The notes: generated by a model from the sequence alone, not told the origin. A DNA stretch of 64,000 nt from Acidimicrobiales bacterium (GCA_025463985.1 JAODBM010000128.1:1-64000), one strand, 5' to 3'; shown: positions 26,169-34,534, counted from the stretch's first letter. Numbers and translations are program-made.

Positions 26169-27077
26169 TCAGCCCCGGGGCGCCGCGTCGATCGGTCGGA
26201 CCGTGGAGGGCAGCCCTTCGACGAGCACCTTGTGGCCCCAGAGGCTCAGGCGCTCGGGCTTCGACTCTGGCGTCGTCGCCGTGACGTACTCGTCGCCGGT
26301 GATGTACTCGAGCATCAGGCCTGACGGGGAGTAGTGGTAGAAGGAGATCACCGCGTCCTGCGTGTGCCGTCCGATCGTGGTCTGGATCTGCAGGCCTCGC
26401 TCCTCGGCCAGGTCGTAGGCGATGCCGACGTCGTCGAGCTCCTGCACGGAGATCCCCATGTGGTGGATGCCGAAGTGGCCCGGGATGTTGGCGTAAGCGA
26501 TGGCGTGGCTGCGCAGGTTGCCGCTCGGCCGGTAGAACGCGCTCGACTTCCGCGACCCCTGGCCAGTCCAGACGAGACCCATGACGTCGGTGGCGAACCG
26601 CTTCAGCTCGTCGGTGACCTCGGGAACCGCAAGCACCACATGGCCGAGGCCGAGGTTGCCGGCCACGAACCCGCCGAACGCGCGGCCCGGTACGAACGAG
26701 TGCGGGAGCGACTCCTGGCCGTAGAAGATCTCGTGGCGATAGCCCACCGGATCGCGGAACGTCGCCAGCGCGTGCACGCCACGGCGCTCGGCGAGGTCGT
26801 CGTCGCCTGCGTCGACCGCGACGCCGCCGCGCTCCAGCTCGTCGACGGCGGCCTCGAACGCCGGGCGGTTCTGCAGCTCCCAGCCCATGTACGCGATCCG
26901 ATCGCGCTCACCCGCGTGCAGCGCGATCCGGTAGCGGCGATCGTCCATCCGGAGGTACACGGTCTCGGCGTCGCTGGCCGGCGCCAGGCCGAACCCGAGC
27001 ACGGCCGGGGCGTAGTCGGCCCACGCCTTGGTATCCACGGTGTCGAACCCGAGGTACCCGAGCGAGCAGATGTCCAT
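26169..27077 (-). CDS. Type I extradiol ring-cleavage dioxygenase (VOC fold)
   Basis: The protein has 302 residues and two vicinal-oxygen-chelate halves. The C-terminal half has the metal site of BphC/HsaC-type enzymes: His in GLGHVVLAVPE (about 148), His in HHMGISV (about 205) and Glu in MLEYITG (about 256). It would cleave a catechol or similar diol next to a hydroxyl group using Fe(II) and oxygen. ATG 27077 is preferred over ATG 27101 because the domain starts at once and a G-rich ribosome site precedes it. It is followed by the FAH hydrolase and preceded by a TetR gene 57 bases upstream. Confidence 0.85.
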   Translation of the reverse strand: MDICSLGYLGFDTVDTKAWADYAPAVLGFGLAPASDAETVYLRMDDRRYRIALHAGERDRIAYMGWELQNRPAFEAAVDELERGGVAVDAGDDDLAERRGVHALATFRDPVGYRHEIFYGQESLPHSFVPGRAFGGFVAGNLGLGHVVLAVPEVTDELKRFATDVMGLVWTGQGSRKSSAFYRPSGNLRSHAIAYANIPGHFGIHHMGISVQELDDVGIAYDLAEERGLQIQTTIGRHTQDAVISFYHYSPSGLMLEYITGDEYVTATTPESKPERLSLWGHKVLVEGLPSTVRPIDAAPRG

Positions 27078-27134
27078 CGGCCTTCCCCCCATTTCCCGCA
27101 CGTGAGGCGGCCAGTCTAGTAGTTGGTCGCCTAC

Positions 27135-27737
27135 CTACGCATGTGCAGCAGGCGGCTTGGCGGCGACCTCGTCGTCGAACAGCTCGGACGCCAGCAGGCT
27201 GCTCAACCGCTTCACGAAGTCGCCGTTCGCGAGGGGACCGTCGTCGGCGCCGACGATGCGATATGAGATCGCGACGCGCACCAGCAGCTCGGCGGCCAGG
27301 AGCGCCGACGCGCTCGGCGCCGCCTTGCCGCCCTTCGCTGACGGCTTGAGGTTGGTGGCCACGAGCCGGACGAGGTCGTGGAACTGCTCGTTGTAGAAGG
27401 TGCGCACGAACGTCGGCTCCGCGACCAGGAGCTGCGTGAAGATCGGCGTCTTGTCGACGTACTCGCGCATCGCCGCGACGACGTGATCGACGCGCTCCTC
27501 GCCGGTCAGCTCTTCGGCCACGTGCTGGTGCAGCGAGCGGCGGAAGTCGCGGCCCATGTGCGCGGTGAGGCCGTCGAGGAGGTCTTCCTTGGTGGGGAAG
27601 TACCGGTAGAGGGTGCCGCGCGAGATGCCCGCGAGCTCGCTGACCGCGCTGACCGAGAAGCGGCGCGATCCGTAGATGGCCAGCGCTTCGAGCGCACCGT
27701 TGAGGATGCGCTCCCTCATGACCTCGGCCGCGGACAC
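27135..27737 (-). CDS. TetR-family transcriptional regulator
   Basis: This 200-residue protein has a standard N-terminal helix-turn-helix (about residues 10-55: ILNGALEALAIYG, SVSAVSELAGISRGTLYRYFPTKEDLL) and a helical ligand domain. GTG 27737 is taken as start; ATG 27719 is an in-frame alternative. It is encoded upstream of the extradiol dioxygenase and FAH genes on the same strand and probably represses them in the absence of an aromatic or acyl-CoA ligand. The helix-turn-helix and length (about 200) are typical of the family, but the ligand cannot be read. Confidence 0.9.
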   Translation of the reverse strand: MSAAEVMRERILNGALEALAIYGSRRFSVSAVSELAGISRGTLYRYFPTKEDLLDGLTAHMGRDFRRSLHQHVAEELTGEERVDHVVAAMREYVDKTPIFTQLLVAEPTFVRTFYNEQFHDLVRLVATNLKPSAKGGKAAPSASALLAAELLVRVAISYRIVGADDGPLANGDFVKRLSSLLASELFDDEVAAKPPAAHA

Positions 27738-27862
27738 GCGCGTACGCTACCCGGGCCCATCGCTGTGGCCGGGACCCGACCGGCACAGCAGCGGACGTGA
27801 TCCCTCGGCCGCGTGGACGGGCGGCGACGGCGCCTCGGCCAGCGTGCGCCGGCGTGATCGGC

Positions 27863-28708
27863 TCATCGGCGCGTGGTGCGTCCGACCGCCGGCACGCTGC
27901 GACTGCGCCCGAGCCGACCGGCTCGCTCGTGCGGATCGACGATGTCGGCGGCGGCATCGGCCCCGACCTCGGCGACGAGCGCTTGGACCGCGCGATCGCT
28001 GCGCAGGCCTTCGGTCGCGAGCGTGATGAGGGCGGGGTCGTCGGACGACACCGCCCACATCTGCTCGTCGACCGAGCCGGCGATCAGCACCTGTCGCCGG
28101 TCCTCGACCACGACGAGCAGCCGGCAGCCGCCCTGCTCGAGCAGGGCGGTCGGGTCGGGGAAGCGGTGCTCGGTCACGTGGCCCGGCAGCGGCCCGGCGC
28201 CGTCGAAGCGCACGATCATCACGTCGACGCCGAGCTGCTGCGCCGCACGCAGCGCGGGCTCGAGCTCGTGGAGATCGTCGGCCCATCCCGAAACGTACAG
28301 CTCACGCTTGGCCGAGCCGACGAGGTCGACGGCCCGCTGCAGCACGGCCTCGCGCCCCTCGATGTGGTGCGACACCGGGACCTCGCGGGGCTGGGTCACG
28401 GCGTCGAGGTGCGTGGCCAGGACCTCGAGGCTCTGCTCGACGCGCGCCCGCACCCGTCGCAGGAGCGCATCGGGCGGGAGGGCGACGTACGCCGTGGTCT
28501 CGCTGTCGTGCACCTCGAACGCCGCACCACGCGCGCTCAGCTTGCTGAGCGTCTCGTACACGGTGCTGCGAGGCACCCCCGAGCGCTTGGCCACCTCGTA
28601 GCCGTTCAGCGGGCCCTCGCTCGCGATCAACGCCAGGTAGGCCTTGGCTTCGTAGCCAGAGAGCCCGATGTCCTGGAGCTGTGCGACGAGCTCGGCACTG
28701 GTGGTCAC
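27863..28708 (-). CDS. TrmB-family transcriptional regulator
   Basis: The 281-residue protein has the TrmB winged helix at about residues 5-75 (LQDIGLSGYEAKAYLALI, then VAKRSGVPRSTVYETLSKL), followed by a C-terminal sensor domain (about 110-260) of the phospholipase-D-like TrmB type. Family members sense sugars or other small ligands. The start is GTG 28708. It is divergent from the luciferase-like monooxygenase at 28853, and a near-perfect 24-base palindrome at 28738-28761 lies between them, a strong operator candidate. The C-terminus is Arg-rich and probably disordered. Confidence 0.85.
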   Translation of the reverse strand: MTTSAELVAQLQDIGLSGYEAKAYLALIASEGPLNGYEVAKRSGVPRSTVYETLSKLSARGAAFEVHDSETTAYVALPPDALLRRVRARVEQSLEVLATHLDAVTQPREVPVSHHIEGREAVLQRAVDLVGSAKRELYVSGWADDLHELEPALRAAQQLGVDVMIVRFDGAGPLPGHVTEHRFPDPTALLEQGGCRLLVVVEDRRQVLIAGSVDEQMWAVSSDDPALITLATEGLRSDRAVQALVAEVGADAAADIVDPHERAGRLGRSRSVPAVGRTTRR

Positions 28709-28737
28709 GCTCGGGATCCTAGGCGAGCGCTCGCTTC

Positions 28738-28761
28738 GACTGTCTGATGGATCGGACAGTC
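28738..28761. promoter_or_regulatory. 24-base palindromic operator, probable TrmB-family site
   Basis: GACTGTC-T-GAT / ATC-G-GACAGTC forms a palindrome with one mismatched pair around a central GG. It sits 29 bases upstream of the TrmB gene start and 20 bases before the -35 element of the divergent monooxygenase promoter. Confidence 0.6.
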
Positions 28762-28780
28762 TGAACGACTAAGACACTTC

Positions 28781-28810
28781 TTGACGTTCATGTCCTATTG
28801 CGGGTACGTT
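28781..28810 (+). promoter_or_regulatory. Promoter of the luciferase-like monooxygenase operon
   Basis: TTGACG (28781-28786), an 18-base spacer and TACGTT (28805-28810) lie 43 bases before the start at 28853. The surrounding TTCTTGACGT (28778-28787) is repeated exactly at the Rieske operon promoter (34612-34621), and the next bases are also similar. Confidence 0.5.
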
Positions 28811-28852
28811 TTGGCTCGTGCCGTGTGCCGTGCGAACCGCAAAGGACGCTCG

Positions 28853-29896
28853 ATGAAGTTTGGTCTGTTCCACAGCGTGCAGTGGCCGGCGGGCAGCGCC
28901 CAGTGCGACGTCTACCGGGAGGCGATCACCGAGATCGTCCACGCTGACGAACTCGGCTACCACTCCGCGTGGCTGACCGAACACCACTTCAGCCGGCACG
29001 GGATCATCTCCGACAGCCTCAGCGTCCTGAGCCACCTGGCCGGGCGGACCGAGAAGATCCGGCTCGGCACCGCGGTGACCGTGCTGCCGTTCCACAACCC
29101 GATCCGCCTGGCCGAGGCGGCGGCCACGGTCGATCTGCTGAGCGGGGGTCGCCTCGACCTCGGCGTCGGGCGCGGCTACCAGTGGAGCGAGTTCAACGGC
29201 TTCGACATCGAGATGAGCGACCGAGCGGCGCGCTTCGACGAGTGCCTCGACCTGCTCGTGCGGGCGTGGTCGGCCGGCGACGGCTTCGAGCACGCCGGGG
29301 ACTACTGGACGTTCGGGCTCGTCGATCCGCAGCCCAAGCCGGTGCAGCAGCCGCACCCGCCGATCTGGGTCGCGACCGACAGCGAGGACGGCCTGCGGCG
29401 CTGCGCCCGCGAAGGCTGGGGCGTGATGCTCCCGCAGGGCCGGCCGCTGCGGAACATCGAGCGCTCCGTCGAGCTGTACCGCAAGGTGCTCGACGAGGAG
29501 GGCCTCGCCTTCGATCCCGAGAAGCTGGTGGTCGCTCGCGCCTTGCACGTGGCGGCCACCGACGACGAGGCCATGGCGGTGGCCGGGCCCCAGTACGCCT
29601 CGTTCATCGAAGGTGCGCTCACCGCCGCGGCCGGGCCGAACGGACCGGCCCGGGCGCACAACCCGTTCGAGAGCGACACCTTCGCCAGCAGCTACGCCGA
29701 TTCGGTCGTGTTCGGCTCGCCCGAGACCTGCGTGACCAAGACCTTGCAGCTGCAGGATCTCGGCGTCGAGTACGTCATCTGGTTCACGCGGTTCGGGAAC
29801 CTGCCGCACGCCGCCACCATCCAGACGCTCGACCGCTTCGCCCGCGAGGTGGCCCCGGCGCTCTCGCACGGGTTCGTCTCCGAGGCGGCGATCTGA
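28853..29896 (+). CDS. Luciferase-like (LLM class) flavin/F420-dependent oxidoreductase
   Basis: The gene encodes 347 residues from ATG 28853 with AAAGGA upstream. The TIM-barrel LLM pattern is clear: MKFGLFH start, WLTEHHF (about 42-48), IRLGTAVTVLPFHNPIRLAE, then LGVGRGYQ (about 104-111) for cofactor phosphate binding. Such enzymes use FMNH2 or F420H2 for monooxygenation or hydride transfer. It heads a run of genes to 34166, including an amidohydrolase, an SDR and a second LLM protein. The stop shares one base with a 55-codon ORF. The cofactor cannot be decided from sequence alone. Confidence 0.85.
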   Translation: MKFGLFHSVQWPAGSAQCDVYREAITEIVHADELGYHSAWLTEHHFSRHGIISDSLSVLSHLAGRTEKIRLGTAVTVLPFHNPIRLAEAAATVDLLSGGRLDLGVGRGYQWSEFNGFDIEMSDRAARFDECLDLLVRAWSAGDGFEHAGDYWTFGLVDPQPKPVQQPHPPIWVATDSEDGLRRCAREGWGVMLPQGRPLRNIERSVELYRKVLDEEGLAFDPEKLVVARALHVAATDDEAMAVAGPQYASFIEGALTAAAGPNGPARAHNPFESDTFASSYADSVVFGSPETCVTKTLQLQDLGVEYVIWFTRFGNLPHAATIQTLDRFAREVAPALSHGFVSEAAI

Positions 29897-30063
29897 TGAG
29901 CCTGGCCGTCCTCGCTGTCTTCGCGCCCGAGGTCGACGAGCTCGATCGCGTCGATCACCGTATGGAAGCGTCGCCCGACATCCTGAAGCACTACTGGGTC
30001 TCGCCGGCGCGACCCGCACGCAACCTCGACCCTTCCGCACTCCTGCGGAAGGCGCTGTCCTGA
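29896..30063 (+). CDS. Short hypothetical ORF coupled to the monooxygenase gene
   Basis: A 55-residue reading frame starts at ATG 29896 within the stop of the LLM gene (TGATG) and ends 39 bases before the amidohydrolase start. The composition (mixed charged and hydrophobic residues, HYW near the middle) does not suggest a membrane peptide, and I do not recognise it. It fills a gap in an otherwise compact operon. It could be a real small protein, a decayed gene remnant, or untranslated. Confidence 0.35.
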   Translation: MSLAVLAVFAPEVDELDRVDHRMEASPDILKHYWVSPARPARNLDPSALLRKALS

Positions 30064-30102
30064 CCCACCGTCCAACCGCTCTTCGTAGCCCAGGGGAATC
30101 CG

Positions 30103-31143
30103 ATGATCATCGATCTTCACGCGCACAACCCGATGCCCGCCCTCATGAACCAGCATCCGTTCTGGGGCCCGTTCCGCGAGGTCGAGGACGAGGACGGCAA
30201 GGTGTGGCCGCTGCGCATCGGCGACTGGACCATCCACCTGAGCACGCCTGAGAAGGAGGCGGCGCTGAAGGCGGGCGTCGTCGAGGCGCCCGAGGAGATC
30301 TTCGCCAAGCGGGCCGACCCGGCGGTGCGGATCGAGCAGATGGACAAGGCCGGCATCGACAAGATGGTGCTGTCGATCACGTCGCACTGCTACATGTACC
30401 AGACCGAGCCCGAGTGGGCGCTCGAGTACGCCCGGCTCTACAACGACGAGAGCGCGAAGTACACGGCACCGTTCAGCGATCGGCTCTACTTCTGGGCCCA
30501 CGCCCCGCTGCAGGATCCGCAGGCCGCCGTCGGCGAGCTCGAGCGGGCCGTCACCCAGCTCGGGGCCAAGGGCCTCAACATGGGCGGGGCGAACTTCGGT
30601 GGGCTCGAAGCCGACTCGCCCGAGCTCTATCCGGTGTGGGAGAAGGCGTGCGAGCTCGACGTCCCCCTCTGGGTCCATGGCTACAACCAGTCGCTGAACT
30701 GGGGCGAGCGGGCGAAGGACGAGCGCTACGAGATCACCGCGATCGTCGGGATGATGTACGACGAGTCCAGCCTGTTCTGGAACATGGTCTGCGGCGGCGT
30801 GCTCGACCAGTTCCCCGAGCTCAAGGTGATCGTCACCCACGGTGGCGGGTTCACGCCGTTCCAGCTGGGCCGGTTCGAGAACACCAACGAGGTGCTGGCG
30901 ACCGCCAAGAACAAGAAGCCGGTGCGTGAGTACCTGTCGAACTTCTGGTTCGACCCGCTGGTCCACGACGTGCCGATGCGCAGGGCGATCATCGACCTGA
31001 TCGGTGCCGACCAGCTCGTGTACGGCACCAACTTCGGCGGCGCCGACGGCACCCGCGAGGACCTGCTCGCGCCCTTGGACATGCCCGACGAGGACCGCGA
31101 GAAGATCCACAGCGGCAACGCCGTCAAGCTGCTCAAGCTCTGA
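30103..31143 (+). CDS. Amidohydrolase-family (ACMSD-like) metal-dependent hydrolase/decarboxylase
   Basis: The protein has 346 residues. The metal site begins with IIDLHAHN (HxH at residues 5-7), followed by VWVHGYN-type His in PLWVHGYN (about 195), ITHGGG His (about 248) and a C-terminal YGTNFGG segment. That last position usually carries the catalytic Asp (GSDxP/GTDxP); here it is Asn. The enzyme may be altered in activity or use another acid. It is predicted to be cytosolic. Together with LLM and SDR neighbours it suggests stepwise oxidation and hydrolysis of a ring compound. Confidence 0.8.
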   Translation: MIIDLHAHNPMPALMNQHPFWGPFREVEDEDGKVWPLRIGDWTIHLSTPEKEAALKAGVVEAPEEIFAKRADPAVRIEQMDKAGIDKMVLSITSHCYMYQTEPEWALEYARLYNDESAKYTAPFSDRLYFWAHAPLQDPQAAVGELERAVTQLGAKGLNMGGANFGGLEADSPELYPVWEKACELDVPLWVHGYNQSLNWGERAKDERYEITAIVGMMYDESSLFWNMVCGGVLDQFPELKVIVTHGGGFTPFQLGRFENTNEVLATAKNKKPVREYLSNFWFDPLVHDVPMRRAIIDLIGADQLVYGTNFGGADGTREDLLAPLDMPDEDREKIHSGNAVKLLKL

Positions 31144-31180
31144 CCGACACACCACGACGACACGAGGAGAGGGATCTGCG

Positions 31181-32038
31181 ATGAGCAGTGGGGGAGAGCT
31201 GGACGGCCGGGTCGCGATCGTCACCGGGTCGGGCGCGGCCGGCGGCATCGGTGCCGCCTCGGTGCGCGCGCTGGCGGAGGCCGGCGCCCGCGTGGTGCTC
31301 GCCGACCTGGAGACGTCCGACGTCGCGGCGGTGGCCGAGGAGATCGCGAGCGACGGCCACGAGGTGGCCCACAAGACCGTCGACATCTCAGTGGAGGACA
31401 GCGTCAAGGACCTGATCGCGTTCACGCTTGAACGGTTCGGGCGCCTCGACGTGGTCGACAACAACGCGGCGTCGAACCACCTGGTGCCGTTCGACACCGA
31501 CCTGCTGGACGTGAGCGTCCACCTCTGGGACGAGATGTTCGCCGTGATCGCCCGCGGCACGATGCTCATGTGCCGGGAGTCGGTGCGCGTGATGATCGGC
31601 CGAGGCGGGGGCTCGATCATCAACGTGTCGAGCGGCAAGGCCCTGGCCGGCGACATCTCGGAAGCCGCGTACAGCGCCGCGAAGTCCGCGGTCAACACGC
31701 TCACCCGCACGGTCGCCACCATGTATGGCAAGCAAGGCGTCCGCTGCAACACGGTGTCGCCGGGCGTCATCCAGACCACCCTGATGAAGGCGGTCGTCCC
31801 GGAGACCATGGCCGACCTGTTCAAGCAGAACATCTTGACGCCCGACCTCGGCGACCCGTCCGACATCGCCAACCTGATCGTGTTCCTGGCGTCGGATCGC
31901 TCGAAGTACATCACCGGGCAGCTCATCCCGGTCGACGGCGGGTTCTCGGCGCACCTGCCGTCGGTCGCCAGCGTGAGCCGGCTCGACCTCGACGACAAGT
32001 ACCTCAACCCGCTGGAAGGCACGAGTCGCCCGGCGTGA
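31181..32038 (+). CDS. Short-chain dehydrogenase/reductase (SDR)
   Basis: The gene encodes 285 residues from ATG 31181, with GAGGAGAGGG upstream. The classical SDR features are TGSGAAGGIG (about 15-24, NAD(P) binding), NNAAS, a catalytic Ser in INVSSG and YSAAK (Tyr about 167). Asp in VLADLE at the end of the second strand favours NAD. The C-terminus extends about 25 residues beyond the usual end (VDGGFSAH). It overlaps the start of the phosphotransferase-like gene by four bases. It probably oxidises an alcohol formed in this pathway. Confidence 0.85.
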   Translation: MSSGGELDGRVAIVTGSGAAGGIGAASVRALAEAGARVVLADLETSDVAAVAEEIASDGHEVAHKTVDISVEDSVKDLIAFTLERFGRLDVVDNNAASNHLVPFDTDLLDVSVHLWDEMFAVIARGTMLMCRESVRVMIGRGGGSIINVSSGKALAGDISEAAYSAAKSAVNTLTRTVATMYGKQGVRCNTVSPGVIQTTLMKAVVPETMADLFKQNILTPDLGDPSDIANLIVFLASDRSKYITGQLIPVDGGFSAHLPSVASVSRLDLDDKYLNPLEGTSRPA

Positions 32039-33135
32039 GCACGGTGAGCGGGATCGCCGAGAGCACCCGACTCCGGTTGGAGGAGTGGCTGGGCGGTGCT
32101 CTCGCGACGCCGCTCAGCGTGACCTCGGTGGCGATCCCCAAGCAGGGCTACTCGAACGAGACCTGGTTCGTGGAGGCCGTCGACGACGAGCACGAACGTC
32201 CCCGTTCGCTCGTGATCCGGGTGCAGCCGGCGACCTCCCGGCTGTTCCCCTCGACCGACGTGCTGCACCAGTGGCGGGTCATGAGCGCGCTGGCGGACAC
32301 CGGCGTCCCACTCCCGCCGCTCGTGGCCGCCGAGCCCGACACCAGCGTCCTCGGCACCGCCTTCTTCGTGATGGAGCACGTGACCGGGCGCATCCCACCC
32401 GACCTGCCGCCGTACAACGTGGGCGGCTGGGTCGTCGACCTCGCCCCCGACGAGCGCCGCACGGTGTGGGAGCGCGGCTTGGAGGCGTTGGCGCGCGTCC
32501 ACGCCGTGCCGCTGTCCCGGGTGCGCTTCCTCGAGGACCTCGGGCCGGGCGGCGCCGGTCTCGACCAGTACCTGCACTGGGTCGAGGGCTGGTACCGCTG
32601 GGCCAGCGAGGGCCGCGACCTGCCGTTGCTCGACCGGGCGATGGCCGCGTTGCGCAGCCGCATGCCGGCCGACGCATCCGTGGGCTTGGCCTGGGGCGAC
32701 GCCCGTCCCGGCAACATCATCTACGGCCCGGACCTCGACGTCGTGGCCATCCTGGATTGGGAGATGGCCGCGCTCGGCCCGCCGGAGATGGACCTGGCCT
32801 GGTGGCTGTTCGCCGATCGCTTCTACAGCGAGGGCTTCGCCGTCCCACCGCTCGACGGCCTGCCGACCCCGGCCGAAAGCGTCGCCGTGTACGAGGATGC
32901 GTCGGGTTGCAAGGCGCAGGATCTCGACTACTACGGCCTGCTCGCAGCGTTCCGCATGGCCATCGTCATCGTGCGCTCGACCACCGACCACCTCAGCTCG
33001 GGGTTGTTGTCGCCGGACACGACCATGGACTCGGCCAACCCCGCGACTCGGATCGTGGCCGAGCTGCTCGGCGAGCCCATCCCTGACCTCAGCCCCGAGT
33101 TCGCGAAGGTCATCGAAGCGCGGACCCGCACGTGA
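32035..33135 (+). CDS. Aminoglycoside phosphotransferase (APH)-family kinase-like protein
   Basis: The 366-residue protein starts at GTG 32035 (GTGA overlap); a GTG three codons on is possible. The APH fold shows VIRVQP where the ATP-binding Lys is often found, a catalytic loop WGDARPGN (about 219-226) with the Asp base, and the metal-binding ILDWE segment (about 238). Actinobacterial relatives linked to acyl-CoA dehydrogenases (ACAD10/11-like) phosphorylate hydroxy-acyl-CoA so that it can be dehydrated. Placement in a catabolic operon fits such a role better than antibiotic resistance; this is inference. Confidence 0.75.
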   Translation: MSTVSGIAESTRLRLEEWLGGALATPLSVTSVAIPKQGYSNETWFVEAVDDEHERPRSLVIRVQPATSRLFPSTDVLHQWRVMSALADTGVPLPPLVAAEPDTSVLGTAFFVMEHVTGRIPPDLPPYNVGGWVVDLAPDERRTVWERGLEALARVHAVPLSRVRFLEDLGPGGAGLDQYLHWVEGWYRWASEGRDLPLLDRAMAALRSRMPADASVGLAWGDARPGNIIYGPDLDVVAILDWEMAALGPPEMDLAWWLFADRFYSEGFAVPPLDGLPTPAESVAVYEDASGCKAQDLDYYGLLAAFRMAIVIVRSTTDHLSSGLLSPDTTMDSANPATRIVAELLGEPIPDLSPEFAKVIEARTRT

Positions 33136-34166
33136 GACGCGATCAGGTCGGGACATACCTGCTGCCCGGGCGCGTGTTCGATCCGCTGGACGGACCGCGC
33201 CAGGCGCGCGACGCCGAGCGGCTCGCGCTCGGCGCCGTCTGGCTCAGCGACCGCTACGACCAGAAGGAGGTCGGCGCCATGCTGGGCGCGGTCACGCAGG
33301 CCACCTCCCGCATCCGCGTCGGCAGCGCCATCACCCACCCGCACACCCGCCACCCGCTCGCGCTCGCCGGCATGGCCACCACGCTCCAAGCGCTCTCGGC
33401 CGGGCGGTTCACGCTCGGCCTCGGTCGCAGCGGCGGCGGGGTGTGGGCGCAGCGGGGTCTGCCCGATCCGAGCACCGCGATGCTGCGCGATGTCGCGGTC
33501 CTCCTGCGGCGGCTCTGGGCCGGCGAGACGATGGCGTACGAAGGGCCGCTCGGACGCTTTCCGGAGCTGCGCACCACGCACACCTACGACGGGCCGATGC
33601 CCCGCCTCCACCTGGCCGCGATCGGGCCGCGCACGCTCGCGCTGGCCGGCGAGGTCTACGACGGCGTGATCCTGCACCCGCTGCTCACGACCGAGGCCGT
33701 CGCCCGCTCGGCGGCGCTGGTGCGCGGGGCGGCAGAGCGGGCCGGGCGCGATCCCTCGACGGTGCAGATCGTGGCCACGGTGATGGTCGCCCAAGGCCTG
33801 CCCGAGGAGCAGGCGGCGGCCGTGCTCGGAGGCCGCGCCGTCACCTACTTGCAGACGCCCGGCTTCGGTGAGGTGCTGGCCCGGGCCAACGGCTGGGATC
33901 CGGCGACGGTCGATCGGCTGCGGGCCCACCCGATGTTCCACGACCTGCGCGGCGGTCTCGCCGACTGGACCTTCACGTTGCCCCAGCTGGCCGAGGCCGC
34001 ACGCGTGCTCCCGCCCCCGTGGATCGAGGACGGCACGGTCAGCGGCGACGTGGCCACCTGCGTCGAGCGGCTCGATGCGTACCTGGATGCGGGCGCCGAC
34101 GAGCTCCTGCTCCACGGCAACGCGCCCTCGGCGTTCGAGTCGCTGATGGCGGCGATCGCGCCGTAG
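33132..34166 (+). CDS. LLM-class F420-dependent oxidoreductase (TIGR03857-like)
   Basis: The gene encodes 344 residues from GTG 33132, overlapping the previous stop. The start (YLLPGRVFDP) and the segment AVWLSDRYDQKEVGAMLGA match a distinct actinobacterial luciferase-like family associated with F420. The FTLGLGRSGG motif binds the cofactor phosphate. It differs clearly from the LLM protein at 28853, so the operon encodes two non-redundant oxidoreductases. The product is probably a dehydrogenase or reductase acting on the pathway intermediate. It ends the plus-strand operon. Confidence 0.8.
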   Translation: MRRDQVGTYLLPGRVFDPLDGPRQARDAERLALGAVWLSDRYDQKEVGAMLGAVTQATSRIRVGSAITHPHTRHPLALAGMATTLQALSAGRFTLGLGRSGGGVWAQRGLPDPSTAMLRDVAVLLRRLWAGETMAYEGPLGRFPELRTTHTYDGPMPRLHLAAIGPRTLALAGEVYDGVILHPLLTTEAVARSAALVRGAAERAGRDPSTVQIVATVMVAQGLPEEQAAAVLGGRAVTYLQTPGFGEVLARANGWDPATVDRLRAHPMFHDLRGGLADWTFTLPQLAEAARVLPPPWIEDGTVSGDVATCVERLDAYLDAGADELLLHGNAPSAFESLMAAIAP

Positions 34167-34219
34167 GTCGTCGGCGGCGGCGTCGCCGTAGGCGCAGGCC
34201 GGTGCGTGCGCCGCATGGC

Positions 34220-34534
34220 TCAGGCCCGTTCGCAGTGCGCCCTGACCTCGAGGCCGTCCGCCGAGACCCAGCCCTGCCCTCGGGCGTAGTCGATCATCGC
34301 CGTGAACTCGGCTGCCGGTGGACCGCCCTCGGTGCCGACCCCGGCGCCGCTCCGCAGGGCATCGATCGAGAGCCACGCCACCGTGCCGTCGAGTCGGCCG
34401 AACGGCTCGAGCAGCGAGCCCACCACCTCGGGGGCGGCGTCGGCGGGGGAGATGGTGACCTTCAGCGAGCGCGTCTCGCGGGGTTCGCCCAGCTCGATGC
34501 CGGGGGTCGCACCCGCCATGATCCGCAGCTCCAT
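34220..34534 (-). CDS. Small conserved-looking hypothetical protein
   Basis: The 104-residue protein starts at ATG 34534 with a strong GGAGGAG seven to eight bases upstream, which makes translation likely. The predicted structure is mixed alpha/beta without signal peptide or membrane segment; a central WLSIDALRSG segment and a C-terminal YARGQGWVS helix stand out. I do not recognise the family. It is monocistronic and divergent from the Rieske dioxygenase operon across a 176-base promoter region, so it may be co-regulated with it. Confidence 0.65.
   Translation of the reverse strand: MELRIMAGATPGIELGEPRETRSLKVTISPADAAPEVVGSLLEPFGRLDGTVAWLSIDALRSGAGVGTEGGPPAAEFTAMIDYARGQGWVSADGLEVRAHCERA

Noticed and set aside
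27119-27134. GTAG-N8-CTAC repeat next to the TetR gene as operator
   Set aside because: The arms are only four bases and the site overlaps the end of the TetR gene rather than a clear promoter, so chance is likely.
32035-33135. Antibiotic resistance by aminoglycoside phosphotransferase
   Set aside because: Only the fold is shared. The catalytic loop WGDARPGN and the operon context resemble acyl-CoA-linked relatives more than resistance enzymes.
29692-33156. Minus-strand open frame of over 1100 codons
   Set aside because: It lies antisense to the LLM, amidohydrolase, SDR and APH genes, which have clear family motifs. The translation is Arg/His/Gly-rich with no domain, typical of high-GC shadow frames.
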